In this document: piece after piece, positions 1 through 10,085 of the stretch
Numbering within the stretch: the stretch's first letter is position 1
Layout of the letters: each line of letters opens with the position of its first letter
Source of the DNA: Chromobacterium sp. IIBBL 290-4
GTDB taxonomy: Bacteria; Pseudomonadota; Gammaproteobacteria; Burkholderiales; Chromobacteriaceae
Direction of reading: 5' to 3'
NCBI RefSeq assembly: GCF_024207115.1
Contig: NZ_CP100128.1
Span: 4,340,001-4,404,000, forward strand
DNA length: 64,000 nucleotides
Translations under genes and position numbers: made by a program
Notes under the pieces: generated by a model
What the model was told of the DNA's origin: nothing
The model's database searches: none
The model's input: the letters and a program-made list of their open reading frames with translations, nothing else

Positions 1-349
1 GGATGCGCCCATGGCTGGCATGCGGGCGGCTCTCCACCCGCCCCGCCCGCTTCAGATTGGCCACAATGGCGTTCACCGTCTGCGGCGTCAGCAGCGCCAG
101 CCTGGCGAGATCGGCATTGGACAAACCCGGATACGCCGCCAGCATGGTCATGACCACGAATTGCGGCGGCGTGACGGCCAGATCCGCCAACGCGCGCTCC
201 ATCCGCAGATGATGCGCGCCTGCGGCCTGCCGCAGCAGATAACCGATATGCCCATCCACGCCGCGTTTGCCTTCTCCGGCAGCGGGCAGCGATGGAGTTG
301 TTGAATGGAAATCCACGGAATGGCGCTCTGATTCAATTGAGCCGCCCAT
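1..349 (-). CDS. MarR-family transcriptional regulator (C-terminus beyond window edge)
   Basis: The minus strand is open from an ATG at 349 to the left edge, giving 116 residues without a stop. After an N-terminal stretch of about 35 residues comes HIGYLLRQAAGAHHLRMERA, then LAVTPPQFVVMTMLAAYPGL and SNADLARLALLTPQTVNAIV. This is the dimerisation helix followed by the winged helix-turn-helix of MarR proteins, with the recognition helix at TPQTVNAIVANLKRAG. The wing begins at the window edge (ESRPHASHGR). MarR proteins are usually dimeric repressors of nearby genes. The target is not visible here. The gene is divergent from the response regulator that starts at 507, so it could act on the shared 157-bp gap, but nothing shows this. 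Confidence 0.85.
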   Translation of the reverse strand, partial: MGGSIESERHSVDFHSTTPSLPAAGEGKRGVDGHIGYLLRQAAGAHHLRMERALADLAVTPPQFVVMTMLAAYPGLSNADLARLALLTPQTVNAIVANLKRAGRVESRPHASHGRI

Positions 350-506
350 GATAAAGCCCCATCAGCCGGCAGGCCACCCCTCGCAAGCCGCCGCGCCAGG
401 CGCTCATTCCTTGATCTAAAAGTCTGGGCTAAGTATTTCCCCTGCAAGCCCGGCATGTTCTGTCCGCTATACCACCTATATGGCAGGCCGGGCCGAGGGG
501 AAGACG

Positions 507-3011
507 ATGCGGGACAGCCAGACGCGAGAAGAAGCCTCTATCCTGATCGTCGACGATCAATCCAGCAATGTGATCATCTTGTCTGAAGCCGTGAAAGGGC
601 TGGGACGGCTGCGCTTCGCCACCAGCGGCCACATGGCGCTGGACATGATGATGCGCGACGCGCCCGATCTAGTTTTGTTGGATATCGAAATGCCCGGCAT
701 GGACGGCTATGAAGTCAGCCGCCAGATGGGGGCGGACCCCAAGCTCAAGGATGTGCCTATCATTTTCGTGACCTCGCACGATCCGGACGTCCACGAGCAG
801 CTGGCGCTGGACCGCGGCGGCGTGGATTTTCTGCACAAGCCGCTGAACCTGCCCATCGCCCGTGCCCGCGTCCGCACCCAGCTCTCGCTCAAGCGCAAAA
901 GCAAGCAATTGGCCACCGCCAAGCGCAACCTGGAAGCCGTCATGGGCAACCTGCCCGCCTTCATCGCCCAGTGGAGCCGGGATCAGCACAATGTATTCTG
1001 CAACGACGCCGCCGGCAGCTGGTTCGGCCTGCCGGCGGAGCAAATGCGCGGCATGATGCTGTCCGACGTGCTGCAGGAAGGCAATTACCTAGCGATGGAG
1101 CCCCTGATCCACGCGGCCCTGCATGGCAGTCCGCAATCGTTCGACCTGACCTTCATCCGAGCCGGCCATCCGCCGCTGTATGGGCAAGTCTCGCTGGTGG
1201 ACTACGACCAGCCGGAGCCGGATGCGGGCTTTCTGATGCTGATCACCGACATCACCGCCCGCAAAGAAGCCGAGATGGCGCTGCATGACGAGAAGGAGCG
1301 CATCCGGGTCATGCTGAACGCCATCGGCGACGCGGTGATCGCCACCGATGCGAACGGCCGCGTCACCTTCATCAACCCCATAGCTGAAACCATGACCGGC
1401 TGGCAAATGGATGAGGCGGCGGGACAGCCGGTGGAGCAGGTCATGCCGCTCCAGCTGGGCGATGGCGGGCAGAGCATGCAAAATCCCATCCGGCTGGCGC
1501 TCAAGGAGAACCGCGCCGTCGGCATGTCGCTGGATTGCCAACTGATCCGCCGCGATGGCGAGCCGCAACAGATCGAGAATTCGGCCTCGCCCATTCTCGA
1601 CCGCACGGGTTGCGTGACCGGCGCCATCGCGGTATTCCACGACATCAGCGAAACCAAGGCTTTGGCGGTCAAGATGACGCACTTGGCCCACCACGACGCG
1701 CTGACCAATCTGCCCAACAAGATGCTGCTGCGCGACCGGACAGAGCTGGCCTTGCAAACCTCCCGCCACTCCAGAGAACGGCGCGTGGCGCTGATGATGC
1801 TGGACATCGATCTCTTCAAAATCGTCAACGACGCCGTGGGACACACGGTGGGCGACCAATTGCTCAAGCAAATGGCGGCGCGGCTGGCGCGTTGCCTGCG
1901 GCCCAGTGATACCCTAAGCCGCCAGGGCGGAGACGAATTCATCGTGCTGGCCCCGGCCGCCGGCGAGGTGGAGCAAATCGGCGCCTTGGCCAATGCGCTG
2001 CAGCTGGCGGCATCGGAGCCGTACGAGGTGGAGGGCAACCGTTTCGATCTGTCTGTCAGCATCGGCATCAGCCTGTACCCGGATGACGCGAAAGACCTGG
2101 AAACGCTTTTTCGCCATGCCGATGCGGCGATGTATCGCGCCAAACAGGAAGGCCGCAGCCGCCTGCTGTTCTTCTCGGCTGAAATCGAGGAAGCCCTGCG
2201 CGTCCGGCATATGCTGGAGCGCCATATCCGCGCCGCGCTGGAGCGCGATGAGTTCGCCGTCCATTACCAATCCAAGCTGGATGTAGACGAACAGCGCATC
2301 GTCGGCGTCGAAGCATTGGTGCGCTGGCCCCGCCATGACGACGGCTACGCCATGCCTGCCCAGTTCATTCCCCTGGCCGAGGAGACCGGCCTGATCATCC
2401 CCATCGGCCACCTAGTGCTGCGCCAGGCCTGCCTGGACGGCGCGCGCTGGCACCGCGACGGTCAATTGGTTCGCATCGCCGTCAATGTATCCGCCGTCCA
2501 GATCGTCCAAGCGGACTTCATCGCCCGGCTGCGGGCCATTCTCGCCGAAAGCGGCCTCCAGCCCGCGCTGCTGGAGCTTGAGCTCACCGAGGGCGTGCTG
2601 GCGCAGAACACCAGCCGGATGCTGGATACGCTGGCTGAAATCAAGTCCATAGGCGTGTCGATCGCCATTGACGATTTCGGAACCGGCTATTCCAGCCTCG
2701 CCTATTTGAAACGCTTTCCCATCGATGTGCTGAAAATCGACCAGAGTTTCGTGCGCGACATGCTGACCGACCCCAGCGACAAGGGCATCATCGAGGCCAT
2801 CGTCAAAATGGGCCAGAGCCTCAATCTGCGCCTGGTGGCGGAAGGCGTGGAAACGGTGGATCAGGCGCACGCATTGCGCTCGCTGGGTTGCCATATCATG
2901 CAAGGTTATTTGTTCGGCGCGCCGATGCCGGCCGCCGATATGCACGCCCGCTTGCGCTGGTGCGGCCCGGCCTCCACGCCTCTGGACAGCGATGTCGCGG
3001 CAGCGCCATAA
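507..3011 (+). CDS. Response-regulator diguanylate cyclase/phosphodiesterase (REC-PAS-PAS-GGDEF-EAL)
   Basis: This 834-residue protein makes or degrades cyclic di-GMP under phosphorelay control. The order is: receiver (about residues 10-125, ILIVDDQ, phosphoacceptor Asp in LVLLDIEMPGMDG, Lys in FLHKPL), two PAS domains (about 140-260 and 275-390), GGDEF (motif near 474) and EAL (EALVRW near 602, DDFGTGYSS near 720). GGDEF is intact and is preceded by an RPSD inhibitory I-site exactly five residues upstream. EAL, the DDFGTG loop and LVAEGVET are also intact, so both activities are possible. I chose ATG 507 over ATG 480 because GAGGGGA lies 8-14 bases before it. There is no membrane segment, so it is cytosolic. 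The stop lies 10 bases before the next gene's ATG, so the hybrid kinase downstream is its likely phosphodonor. Confidence 0.93.
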   Translation: MRDSQTREEASILIVDDQSSNVIILSEAVKGLGRLRFATSGHMALDMMMRDAPDLVLLDIEMPGMDGYEVSRQMGADPKLKDVPIIFVTSHDPDVHEQLALDRGGVDFLHKPLNLPIARARVRTQLSLKRKSKQLATAKRNLEAVMGNLPAFIAQWSRDQHNVFCNDAAGSWFGLPAEQMRGMMLSDVLQEGNYLAMEPLIHAALHGSPQSFDLTFIRAGHPPLYGQVSLVDYDQPEPDAGFLMLITDITARKEAEMALHDEKERIRVMLNAIGDAVIATDANGRVTFINPIAETMTGWQMDEAAGQPVEQVMPLQLGDGGQSMQNPIRLALKENRAVGMSLDCQLIRRDGEPQQIENSASPILDRTGCVTGAIAVFHDISETKALAVKMTHLAHHDALTNLPNKMLLRDRTELALQTSRHSRERRVALMMLDIDLFKIVNDAVGHTVGDQLLKQMAARLARCLRPSDTLSRQGGDEFIVLAPAAGEVEQIGALANALQLAASEPYEVEGNRFDLSVSIGISLYPDDAKDLETLFRHADAAMYRAKQEGRSRLLFFSAEIEEALRVRHMLERHIRAALERDEFAVHYQSKLDVDEQRIVGVEALVRWPRHDDGYAMPAQFIPLAEETGLIIPIGHLVLRQACLDGARWHRDGQLVRIAVNVSAVQIVQADFIARLRAILAESGLQPALLELELTEGVLAQNTSRMLDTLAEIKSIGVSIAIDDFGTGYSSLAYLKRFPIDVLKIDQSFVRDMLTDPSDKGIIEAIVKMGQSLNLRLVAEGVETVDQAHALRSLGCHIMQGYLFGAPMPAADMHARLRWCGPASTPLDSDVAAAP

Positions 3012-3021
3012 GGAGAATGCC

Positions 3022-6000
3022 ATGCTCCCCGCGGAGCGCGAACGCGAAAACCGATGGCCGCGCAAAGCCGCCAGGCTGGCCCTACCCTGCCTGATCCTGC
3101 TCGCCGGCTTGCTGCTGACCGCCGCATCCGCCTGGACAAGCTGGCAAAACAATCAAACGACGCTGCGGGATGCCGTCCGCGTCCAGGCGGATTTGATCCA
3201 GGCGGAAATCGGCGAGCGGCTTCGCCATTACCAATACGGCCTCAACGGCATTCGCGGCCTGATTGCCACCATCGGGCCAGACCACCTCACCCGCCAGCAG
3301 TTTCTCCGCTACAGCCTGAGTCGCGACATTTCCGCCGAATTTCCCGGCGCCCGCGGCTTTGGCTTCATACGCCGCGTCCCCGCCGCCCAGGAACGGGCCT
3401 TCGTTGAACGGGCCCGCCACAACGGCCAAGCGGGCTATGCCGTCCGGCAGATTCACCCTCAGCCGCGGGATCGCTACCTGATCCAATACTTCGAGCCGCA
3501 AAACGGCAATGAGCAAGCCATTGGCCTCGACATCGCCTCGGAGCCGTTGCGCCGCGAGGCCGCCGACATTTCGATGCGCGCAGCCCAAACCATACTGAGC
3601 CAGCCGATCACCCTGGTCACCTCGCCGCATGCCAAAAGCGAATCCTTTTTGCTGCTGCAACCCATTTTCTCCGATGGCTCCGCGCCTCTCGATGCGCAAT
3701 CGCGGGAGCAACGGCTGATCGGCTGGAGCTATGCCGCCTTGTCCATGCCCGAGGTGCTGGCGGGAACCCGGCCGCCCGCCAACCACCTTAGCCTGCGGAT
3801 CGCGGATGGATCGGCGCCCGGCCCCGCGCGGGAATTCTTTGCGCCGCGCGCGGCCGCATCCGCAGAGAAAGCGATCTACCGTTACACCAGCCAGCTGGAG
3901 ATCTACGGCAGGGTCTGGCAAGTCTCGCTCGACGCCGCGCCCGAATTTGCAGAGGATCTGCGCCAGACCTCGCCCGCGCAGATTGCCCTGGCCGGCGCCT
4001 TGGCCAGCCTGGGTAGCGCCGCATCGTGCGCCATCTGGCTGCAAAGCCGGCGGCGTGACCGCAAACTGCGGCAGGCCGAAGCCGAGCTGGCGGCCATCGT
4101 GGCCGACTCGATCGACGCCATCATAGGCAAAACCCTGGATGGCGTCGTCACCAGCTGGAACCACGGCGCGGAGCAATTGTTCGGCTACCCGGCCAGCGAA
4201 GCGCTGGGCCGCCGCCTAGCCGATTTGATCATTCCCCCGGACCTGCAAAACGAGGAAACAACCATCTTGTCCGCCATCGGCCGGGGCGAGGCCGTGATGC
4301 ACTTCCAAACGCGCCGGCGCGGCCGGGACGGAAGCGAGCTCGAAGTGTCCATCGCGGTCTCGCCCATCCACGACAAAAACGGCATGGTCGCCGGCGCCTC
4401 CACCACCATACGGGACATCACCCGGCAGAAAACCATCGAAAACGAAATCCGGGCGCTGAACGCCAATCTGGAGCAACAAGTCGCCCTGCGCACCGGAGAG
4501 CTGGACAGCGCCAGGCGGACGCTGAAAACCGTCATGGACGCCGTGCCGTCGATGATAGGCTATTGGGACAGGAACCAGATCAATCGCGTCGCCAACCGGG
4601 CTTATCACCAATGGCTGGGCGTCGAGGCCGACACCATGCCCGGCCGAGCCTTGGGCGACATGCTGGGCGCAGAACGCTATCAGGAGGACAAGCCGCGCAT
4701 CGAAGCCGCCCTGGCGGGCGAGCCGCAAACCTTCGAGCACTCGGAAACCGCGCCAAACGGCCAGCGCCGCTACCTGCTGACCCACTATATCCCCGACGCC
4801 ATGTCCGGTTCGGTGCATGGCTTCTACACGCTGATCCACGACATCACCGAGCAAAGCGAGAGCCGCATCGAACTGGCGGCCGCCCTGCATGAAAACAAGG
4901 TGCTGCTGGCCACCATCAACGAGCAATTGCTGTACTCCACCACCGACCTGGAAGGCCGCATTCTCGATTTCAACGACAATTTCTGCCGCGCCCATGGCTA
5001 CAGCCGCGAAGAACTGATGGGCCGCAACCACCGCTCGCTCAGTTCTGGGGTCCATCCGCGGGCGTTCTGGAAAAACATGTGGGAAACCCTGCAGGGCGGC
5101 CATGCCTGGCGAGGCGAAATCTGCAATCTCGGCAAAGACGGCGCCGCCCGCTGGTTCGACACCGTCATCGCGCCTTTCGTCGGCCGCAGCGGCCAGCCTG
5201 AGCGCTATATCGCGCTGCGGGTGGACATCACCGAGCGCAAAGCCGGGGTGGTGGAAATCGACCGACTCAACCGCATGCTGGGCAATGTGCTGCGCGCCGC
5301 CTCGGAGGTGGCCATCATCGCCACCGCGCCGGACGGCCTGATCACCATGTTCAATAGCGGGGCGCAACGCATGCTGGGTTACCAGGAGACGGAAGTCATC
5401 GGCAAAACCACGCCAGTCTCCTTTCTATCGCCCGGCGAGGTGGCGCGCCGCAGCGCCGAACTAGCCAAAGGACCCGGCCTCTCTCCCTCCGGTTTCACTG
5501 TCCTGTCCATGCTGCCGGAAATGGACGGCGCGGAAATCCGCGACTGGAGTTATGTGCGCAAGGATGGATCGCAGTTGACCGTCGCCCAGGCCATGACCGC
5601 CATGCTCGACGAGGCCGGCGAGATCAGCGGCTATTTGTGCATCGCCACCGACATCACCCCCTTGCGCAGGCAACAGCAGGAATTGGCCTCCGCGCGCGAC
5701 CAGTTGCTGCTGGCGGCGGAGGTGGCCAATCTAGGCGTCTGGAGCTGGAGCCTGCTCGACAACAGCCTGCTATGGAATCCAAAAATGTACACGCTGTACG
5801 CGCTGTCGGATGCCGCCGCCGAAGCGGCCCTGAGCTATCCAAAATGGCGGGAGCGGGTGCACCCGGACGATATCCACGACATAGAAACCGCTTTTGGCGC
5901 CGCCCTCGCCAGCGGGGACGAGCTGGAACACGAGGCGAAATTCCGCATCATCCATCCAGACGGCGCTATCCGGCACATCCAGGCCGCGGCCCGGATAGAA

Positions 6001-8298
6001 AGGGCCGCTGACGGCTCGGCGCTCCGGATGACCGGCATCAATGTGGACGTCACCGACCGCCTTGAGTTTGAAACCGCCATGCTGGAGGCCAAGCGGCTGG
6101 CTGAGGAAGCCAGCATGGCCAAAGGGCGGTTCCTGGCCAATATGAGCCATGAGATCCGCACGCCGATGAACGCGGTGCTGGGCATGCTGCAGCTGCTGCG
6201 CAACACCAGCCTGGAAACCAGGCAAGCCGACTATGCGGCCAAGGCGCACCTGGCCGCCCAGTCATTGCTCGGGCTGCTCAACGACATCCTGGACTACTCC
6301 AAGATAGAAGCCGGCAAACTGCAACTCGACCCGCACCCATTCGAGCTGGAGGAGTGGATGCGCAGCCTGGCGGTGGTGCTGTCCGGCACCCTGGGCGAAA
6401 AGGACGTCGAACTGTTGTTCGAGATCGCGCCGACATTGCCGCGGCGCCTGCTCGGCGACAGCTTGCGGCTGCAGCAGATCCTGATCAACCTGGCCGGCAA
6501 CGCCATAAAATTCACCCCGCAAGGCTATGTGATCATCCGCCTGGAAGAGCGCGGCAGAACCGAAGAGGACATCACCATCCGCTTCTCGGTTTCCGACACC
6601 GGCATAGGCATCAGCCGCGAACAGGCGGAACGAATCTTCGACGGCTTTGCCCAGGCGGAAGCCTCCACGACGCGGCGCTTCGGCGGCACGGGGCTGGGCC
6701 TGGCGATCAGCAAAAAATTGACCGAGATGATGGGCGGCGCGCTGCAGCTGGAGAGCGAACCCGGCAGAGGCAGCTGTTTCTGGTTCGATCTGCGCCTGAA
6801 AAGCGAGAGCGACGCCCGCATCTCTCCCAAAGGGGGCGACAACGACGTCGATCTGCGCATTCTCGTGGTAGACGACAACTCGATAGCCGGCGAGGCGATG
6901 CGCCACACGATAGAAAGCATGGGCTGGCATGCGGACTACGCCCCCAACGGCCTGGCCGCCATCGACGAAATCAGCCGCGCCATCAAACAAGGCCAACCTT
7001 ACGACATCGCGCTGATGGATTGGCGCATGCCGGACTTGGACGGGCTCTCCACCGCCCAGGCGATACAGGAGTCCTGCATCCCGGCCCCGATCGTCATCAT
7101 GATCACCGCTTTCGGCCGAGAAAAGCTGACCGAGGCATCGCAAGCGGACAATCCGCCCTTTGTCGACTTTTTGACCAAGCCGGTCACGCCGCAGCAGATT
7201 TTCGACACCATCCAGTCCGCGCGCCAGGTTCGCATCTCGCCAGAACACGTGCCGCCGGCGCCGCCGCAGCCCTCTGGCCGGCTGGAGGGCCTGAAAATAT
7301 TGGTGGTGGAGGATAACGCGCTGAACCGGCAAGTCGCCTGCGAGCTTTTCCAGTCTGAAGGCGCCGCCGTCGCTCTTGCCGATGGCGGCCTGTCTGGCGT
7401 CCGGCAGGCCACCGCGGACGAGGCCGATTTCGATCTGATCGTGATGGATGTGCAGATGCCCGACATCGACGGCATGGAAGCGACCCGCAGGATTCGCGCC
7501 CAAGCCCGCCATGCCGACGTCCCCATTTTGGCGATCACCGCCAACGCCTCGCCCGCCGACCGCGCGCAATGCCTGGAATCGGGCATGAACGAGCATGTCG
7601 GCAAACCCATCGATATCAACGAGGTGGTTCCCATCATCCAAAGCCTGACGGGCATCGCGCCGCCCATCGCGCGTCCCGCGCCCAAACCGGCGCCGGCCCA
7701 GGAAGCCGGCGGCCAGATCGAGCCCATCGATCGCATCCTGGCCCGTTTCAATCACAAACCCGAGTTCTACCGCAAAACGCTGGCCCATTTCGAGCCGGAA
7801 TGCCGGCAACTGCTGGATGAACTGCGCTCGCGCATGCCGTCCGGAACGGTGCAGGAGCTCGCCGCGACCCTCCACACCATCAAAGGCGTGGCCGCGACCA
7901 CCGGCGCGCTGGGCCTCTCCGCCCAAGCGGCATCGCTGGAAAAGGAAGCGCGCACGGCCTCCGCCCTGCCCGCCGGCTGGCCAGGCGACGCCACCATGGC
8001 GCGGCTGGACGCCTTGCTGGTCGACAGCGTGGTCCGCTTGCAGAACGCCATCGAGTCGACCGGTGCCGCCACCACGGGCATGCCCATGGCGAAGCAAAAC
8101 CTCGCCTCGCTGCGGAAGCTGCTGCAACACCTGCAAAACAACGATCTGGAAGCGCTGCGCCATATCGATGCGCTGCAGCTGGATGCAGACCGCTCGCTAT
8201 TGCAGGAGCTGCTCATCCTGTCAGGCAAGGTTCACGCCCTGCGCTTCTCCGAAGCGATGGAGCAGTTGTCCAGGCTGATCGCGAAACTGGAAAGCTGA
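3022..8298 (+). CDS. CHASE-domain multi-PAS hybrid sensor histidine kinase with two receivers and HPt
   Basis: This inner-membrane sensor kinase has 1,758 residues. A membrane helix near residues 10-35 and a second near 320-345 bracket a periplasmic CHASE domain (ARGFGFIRRVP and YEPxN-like FEPQNGNEQAIGLD). Then come about five PAS/PAC units (360-1,020), HisKA with SHEIRTPMN (His near 1,043), HATPase_c (NLAGNAIKF, DTGIGIS, RRFGGTGLGLAIS), two receivers (Asp near 1,333 in LMDWRMPDLDG and near 1,476 in VMDVQMPDIDG) and a C-terminal HPt (HTIKGVA, His near 1,618). All catalytic motifs look intact. ATG 3022 is preferred over 2992 because AAGGAGA sits just before it. CHASE domains sense small extracellular molecules. 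The protein probably feeds the cyclic-di-GMP regulator encoded upstream, through the HPt. Confidence 0.93.
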   Translation: MLPAERERENRWPRKAARLALPCLILLAGLLLTAASAWTSWQNNQTTLRDAVRVQADLIQAEIGERLRHYQYGLNGIRGLIATIGPDHLTRQQFLRYSLSRDISAEFPGARGFGFIRRVPAAQERAFVERARHNGQAGYAVRQIHPQPRDRYLIQYFEPQNGNEQAIGLDIASEPLRREAADISMRAAQTILSQPITLVTSPHAKSESFLLLQPIFSDGSAPLDAQSREQRLIGWSYAALSMPEVLAGTRPPANHLSLRIADGSAPGPAREFFAPRAAASAEKAIYRYTSQLEIYGRVWQVSLDAAPEFAEDLRQTSPAQIALAGALASLGSAASCAIWLQSRRRDRKLRQAEAELAAIVADSIDAIIGKTLDGVVTSWNHGAEQLFGYPASEALGRRLADLIIPPDLQNEETTILSAIGRGEAVMHFQTRRRGRDGSELEVSIAVSPIHDKNGMVAGASTTIRDITRQKTIENEIRALNANLEQQVALRTGELDSARRTLKTVMDAVPSMIGYWDRNQINRVANRAYHQWLGVEADTMPGRALGDMLGAERYQEDKPRIEAALAGEPQTFEHSETAPNGQRRYLLTHYIPDAMSGSVHGFYTLIHDITEQSESRIELAAALHENKVLLATINEQLLYSTTDLEGRILDFNDNFCRAHGYSREELMGRNHRSLSSGVHPRAFWKNMWETLQGGHAWRGEICNLGKDGAARWFDTVIAPFVGRSGQPERYIALRVDITERKAGVVEIDRLNRMLGNVLRAASEVAIIATAPDGLITMFNSGAQRMLGYQETEVIGKTTPVSFLSPGEVARRSAELAKGPGLSPSGFTVLSMLPEMDGAEIRDWSYVRKDGSQLTVAQAMTAMLDEAGEISGYLCIATDITPLRRQQQELASARDQLLLAAEVANLGVWSWSLLDNSLLWNPKMYTLYALSDAAAEAALSYPKWRERVHPDDIHDIETAFGAALASGDELEHEAKFRIIHPDGAIRHIQAAARIERAADGSALRMTGINVDVTDRLEFETAMLEAKRLAEEASMAKGRFLANMSHEIRTPMNAVLGMLQLLRNTSLETRQADYAAKAHLAAQSLLGLLNDILDYSKIEAGKLQLDPHPFELEEWMRSLAVVLSGTLGEKDVELLFEIAPTLPRRLLGDSLRLQQILINLAGNAIKFTPQGYVIIRLEERGRTEEDITIRFSVSDTGIGISREQAERIFDGFAQAEASTTRRFGGTGLGLAISKKLTEMMGGALQLESEPGRGSCFWFDLRLKSESDARISPKGGDNDVDLRILVVDDNSIAGEAMRHTIESMGWHADYAPNGLAAIDEISRAIKQGQPYDIALMDWRMPDLDGLSTAQAIQESCIPAPIVIMITAFGREKLTEASQADNPPFVDFLTKPVTPQQIFDTIQSARQVRISPEHVPPAPPQPSGRLEGLKILVVEDNALNRQVACELFQSEGAAVALADGGLSGVRQATADEADFDLIVMDVQMPDIDGMEATRRIRAQARHADVPILAITANASPADRAQCLESGMNEHVGKPIDINEVVPIIQSLTGIAPPIARPAPKPAPAQEAGGQIEPIDRILARFNHKPEFYRKTLAHFEPECRQLLDELRSRMPSGTVQELAATLHTIKGVAATTGALGLSAQAASLEKEARTASALPAGWPGDATMARLDALLVDSVVRLQNAIESTGAATTGMPMAKQNLASLRKLLQHLQNNDLEALRHIDALQLDADRSLLQELLILSGKVHALRFSEAMEQLSRLIAKLES

Positions 8299-8363
8299 AT
8301 CGCCCCGCCAGGGCAGGGCCGCCTTGGCTATAGTAGAAACAGTCTTGCATCCTAGGGGCTTAC

Positions 8364-9188
8364 ATGTGGTCGGATAGCCCATCGGCAACCAAGCTGCTTT
8401 GGTTTTCGCTGATGACCCTCTTGCTCTGCGCGGCGCCGGCGGCGGCGCTGCCCAACGCCGCCTGCCCCAGCGGACCGCTGCATGTCGGCTACTTCAAAGT
8501 CGGCCCGGCTTATCGGGAGGCCAAAGGCTACGATGTCGCGCTGGTGCACGAACTGGCTCTGCGCCTGCATTGCTTCATCGAGAGCGAAGACTCCCTGCCG
8601 CGGCTGCGCGTGCTGAAGATGCTGGAAACCGGGCAACTGGACATCGGCACATCGACCATCCCCACCCCGGAACGCAAACAGTACACCTGGATCTTCCCGT
8701 ATCTGTACAGCAAGAATATGATTCTGCTTCATCCCAGCGTGCAAGCCCGCTCCCTGGAAACGCTTCCCAACGACCCCGCGCTGCGCTGGGGGGCGATCCG
8801 CGGCTACCGCCACGGCCCTCTACAAGATCAGTTTCTGGCGAAAATGGCCGCGGCTCACAAACTGGTGCAGGCGGAAGATGAAGACGATCTCTACAAGATG
8901 CTGGGCAATGGCGTCGTCACGGGCATCTTCGCCCATCCTTTCAGCTACGAGCTCTGGATGCAGCATTCGCCGCAGGCGAAAGACATCGTGGCGCTCGACC
9001 TCTACGGCGACAGCGAGGCGGTCGCCAGCGGCTTGGCGTTGAGCAAGGCCCGCTTCAGCCGCGAGGCCGCCGAACTCTGGCATGAGGAGCTGCGCAAGAT
9101 GTCGCGCGACGGCTCGCTCTATAACATTTTCCGCCAGTTCCTCAGCGAAAGCTCCGCGCGGCGGGCCACGCAGAAACCGCTAGACTGA
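8364..9188 (+). CDS. Secreted solute-binding protein family 3-like, paralog 1 of 4
   Basis: This is a 274-residue protein with a signal peptide (hydrophobic core near residues 10-30, AAA cleavage region). The mature part has the layout of family-3 periplasmic binding proteins: GPLHVGYFKVGPAYREAKG, then GYDVALVHELALRL, GQLDIGTSTIPTPERKQYTW, FPYLYSKNMILL, RGYRHGP and DDLYKML. Cys34 and Cys70 are 36 residues apart, a spacing kept in all four paralogs, which suggests a disulphide. It is the most divergent of the four. It starts 65 bases after the CHASE kinase stop in the same direction. No permease or ATPase gene is nearby, so a sensory or accessory role is as likely as transport. The ligand cannot be told from the sequence. 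Confidence 0.85.
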   Translation: MWSDSPSATKLLWFSLMTLLLCAAPAAALPNAACPSGPLHVGYFKVGPAYREAKGYDVALVHELALRLHCFIESEDSLPRLRVLKMLETGQLDIGTSTIPTPERKQYTWIFPYLYSKNMILLHPSVQARSLETLPNDPALRWGAIRGYRHGPLQDQFLAKMAAAHKLVQAEDEDDLYKMLGNGVVTGIFAHPFSYELWMQHSPQAKDIVALDLYGDSEAVASGLALSKARFSREAAELWHEELRKMSRDGSLYNIFRQFLSESSARRATQKPLD

Positions 9189-9196
9189 GGCTCCGC

Positions 9197-10027
9197 ATGG
9201 CGACCCTGGCGAAAATGCTCCGCAAACCCACAATCCGCCTGCCACGGGCCTGGGCAGCCATGCTGATGCTGGCCGCCTCTTCCGCTCCGGCCAGTCCCGC
9301 CTGTCCCAACGGCGCGCTTTCGGTCGCTTTTTTCGAATTCGGTTCGGCGTATCGGGATGGCCAGGGCTACGATGTCGACATCATCCGCGAGCTGGCCAAG
9401 CGGCTGAATTGTCCGATCCAGTCGGAAACGCTCTATCCGCGCATCCGCGCCTTGAGAATGCTGGAAATCGGCCAGGCCGACATCGGCACCGCCACGCTGA
9501 TCACCGCCGAACGCCAGCGCTATTTATGGCTTTTTCCCTATTACCACAGCAAAAATCTCGTTTTGCTTCACAAAAGCGCGGACACCGACAGCCTGGAGGC
9601 GCTGCTGGCCAAGCCGGACATTCACTGGGGCATGGTGCGCGGCTACCGGCACAGCCCCGCTCAAGACAAATTGCTGGAGACGTTGAATCGCGCCCACAAG
9701 CTCATCGTGGCCAGCGACGAGGACGATTTATACAAAATGCTGAGCAGCGGCGTGGTGCAAGCGGGCTTCGGCCACCCCATCAGCTATGATCCCTGGCTGA
9801 GCCGGCACCATGCCGGCGAACAGATAATCGCCCGCGATTTCTTCCCCAATGTGGAAACCGTCGCAGGCGGCATCGCCCTCAGCAGAAAACGCTTTTCACA
9901 GGAGGCCGCCGAGCTATGGCACCAGGAAATCATCAAGATGCACCGGGATGGCACGCTCAAGACGCTGATGCGCAAATACTTGAGCGCGCCTAGCGTGGAA
10001 CATTTGCTGAAACGGCCCCTGGAGTAG
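9197..10027 (+). CDS. Secreted solute-binding protein family 3-like, paralog 2 of 4
   Basis: This 276-residue protein has a longer basic N-terminus (MATLAKMLRKPTIRLPRAW) before the signal-peptide core AAMLMLAASSAPASPA. The mature start ACPNGALSVAFFEFG, the GYDVDIIRELAKRLNCPIQ block, GQADIGTATLITAERQRYLW and RGYRHSPAQDKLLE are close to paralog 3. Its C-terminal TLKTLMRKYLSA segment is almost the same as in paralog 3, also at DNA level, which points to a recent tandem duplication. The conserved cysteines are at 36 and 72. GAGG lies just before ATG 9197, and the gene begins 8 bases after the stop of paralog 1, so the two are probably co-transcribed. Function beyond periplasmic ligand binding is not known. 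Confidence 0.85.
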   Translation: MATLAKMLRKPTIRLPRAWAAMLMLAASSAPASPACPNGALSVAFFEFGSAYRDGQGYDVDIIRELAKRLNCPIQSETLYPRIRALRMLEIGQADIGTATLITAERQRYLWLFPYYHSKNLVLLHKSADTDSLEALLAKPDIHWGMVRGYRHSPAQDKLLETLNRAHKLIVASDEDDLYKMLSSGVVQAGFGHPISYDPWLSRHHAGEQIIARDFFPNVETVAGGIALSRKRFSQEAAELWHQEIIKMHRDGTLKTLMRKYLSAPSVEHLLKRPLE

Positions 10028-10085
10028 CCATGCTTGTCCGCGCTCAGGACTGCGGGATAACCGCCACGCTTCGCCCGCGACGAGG

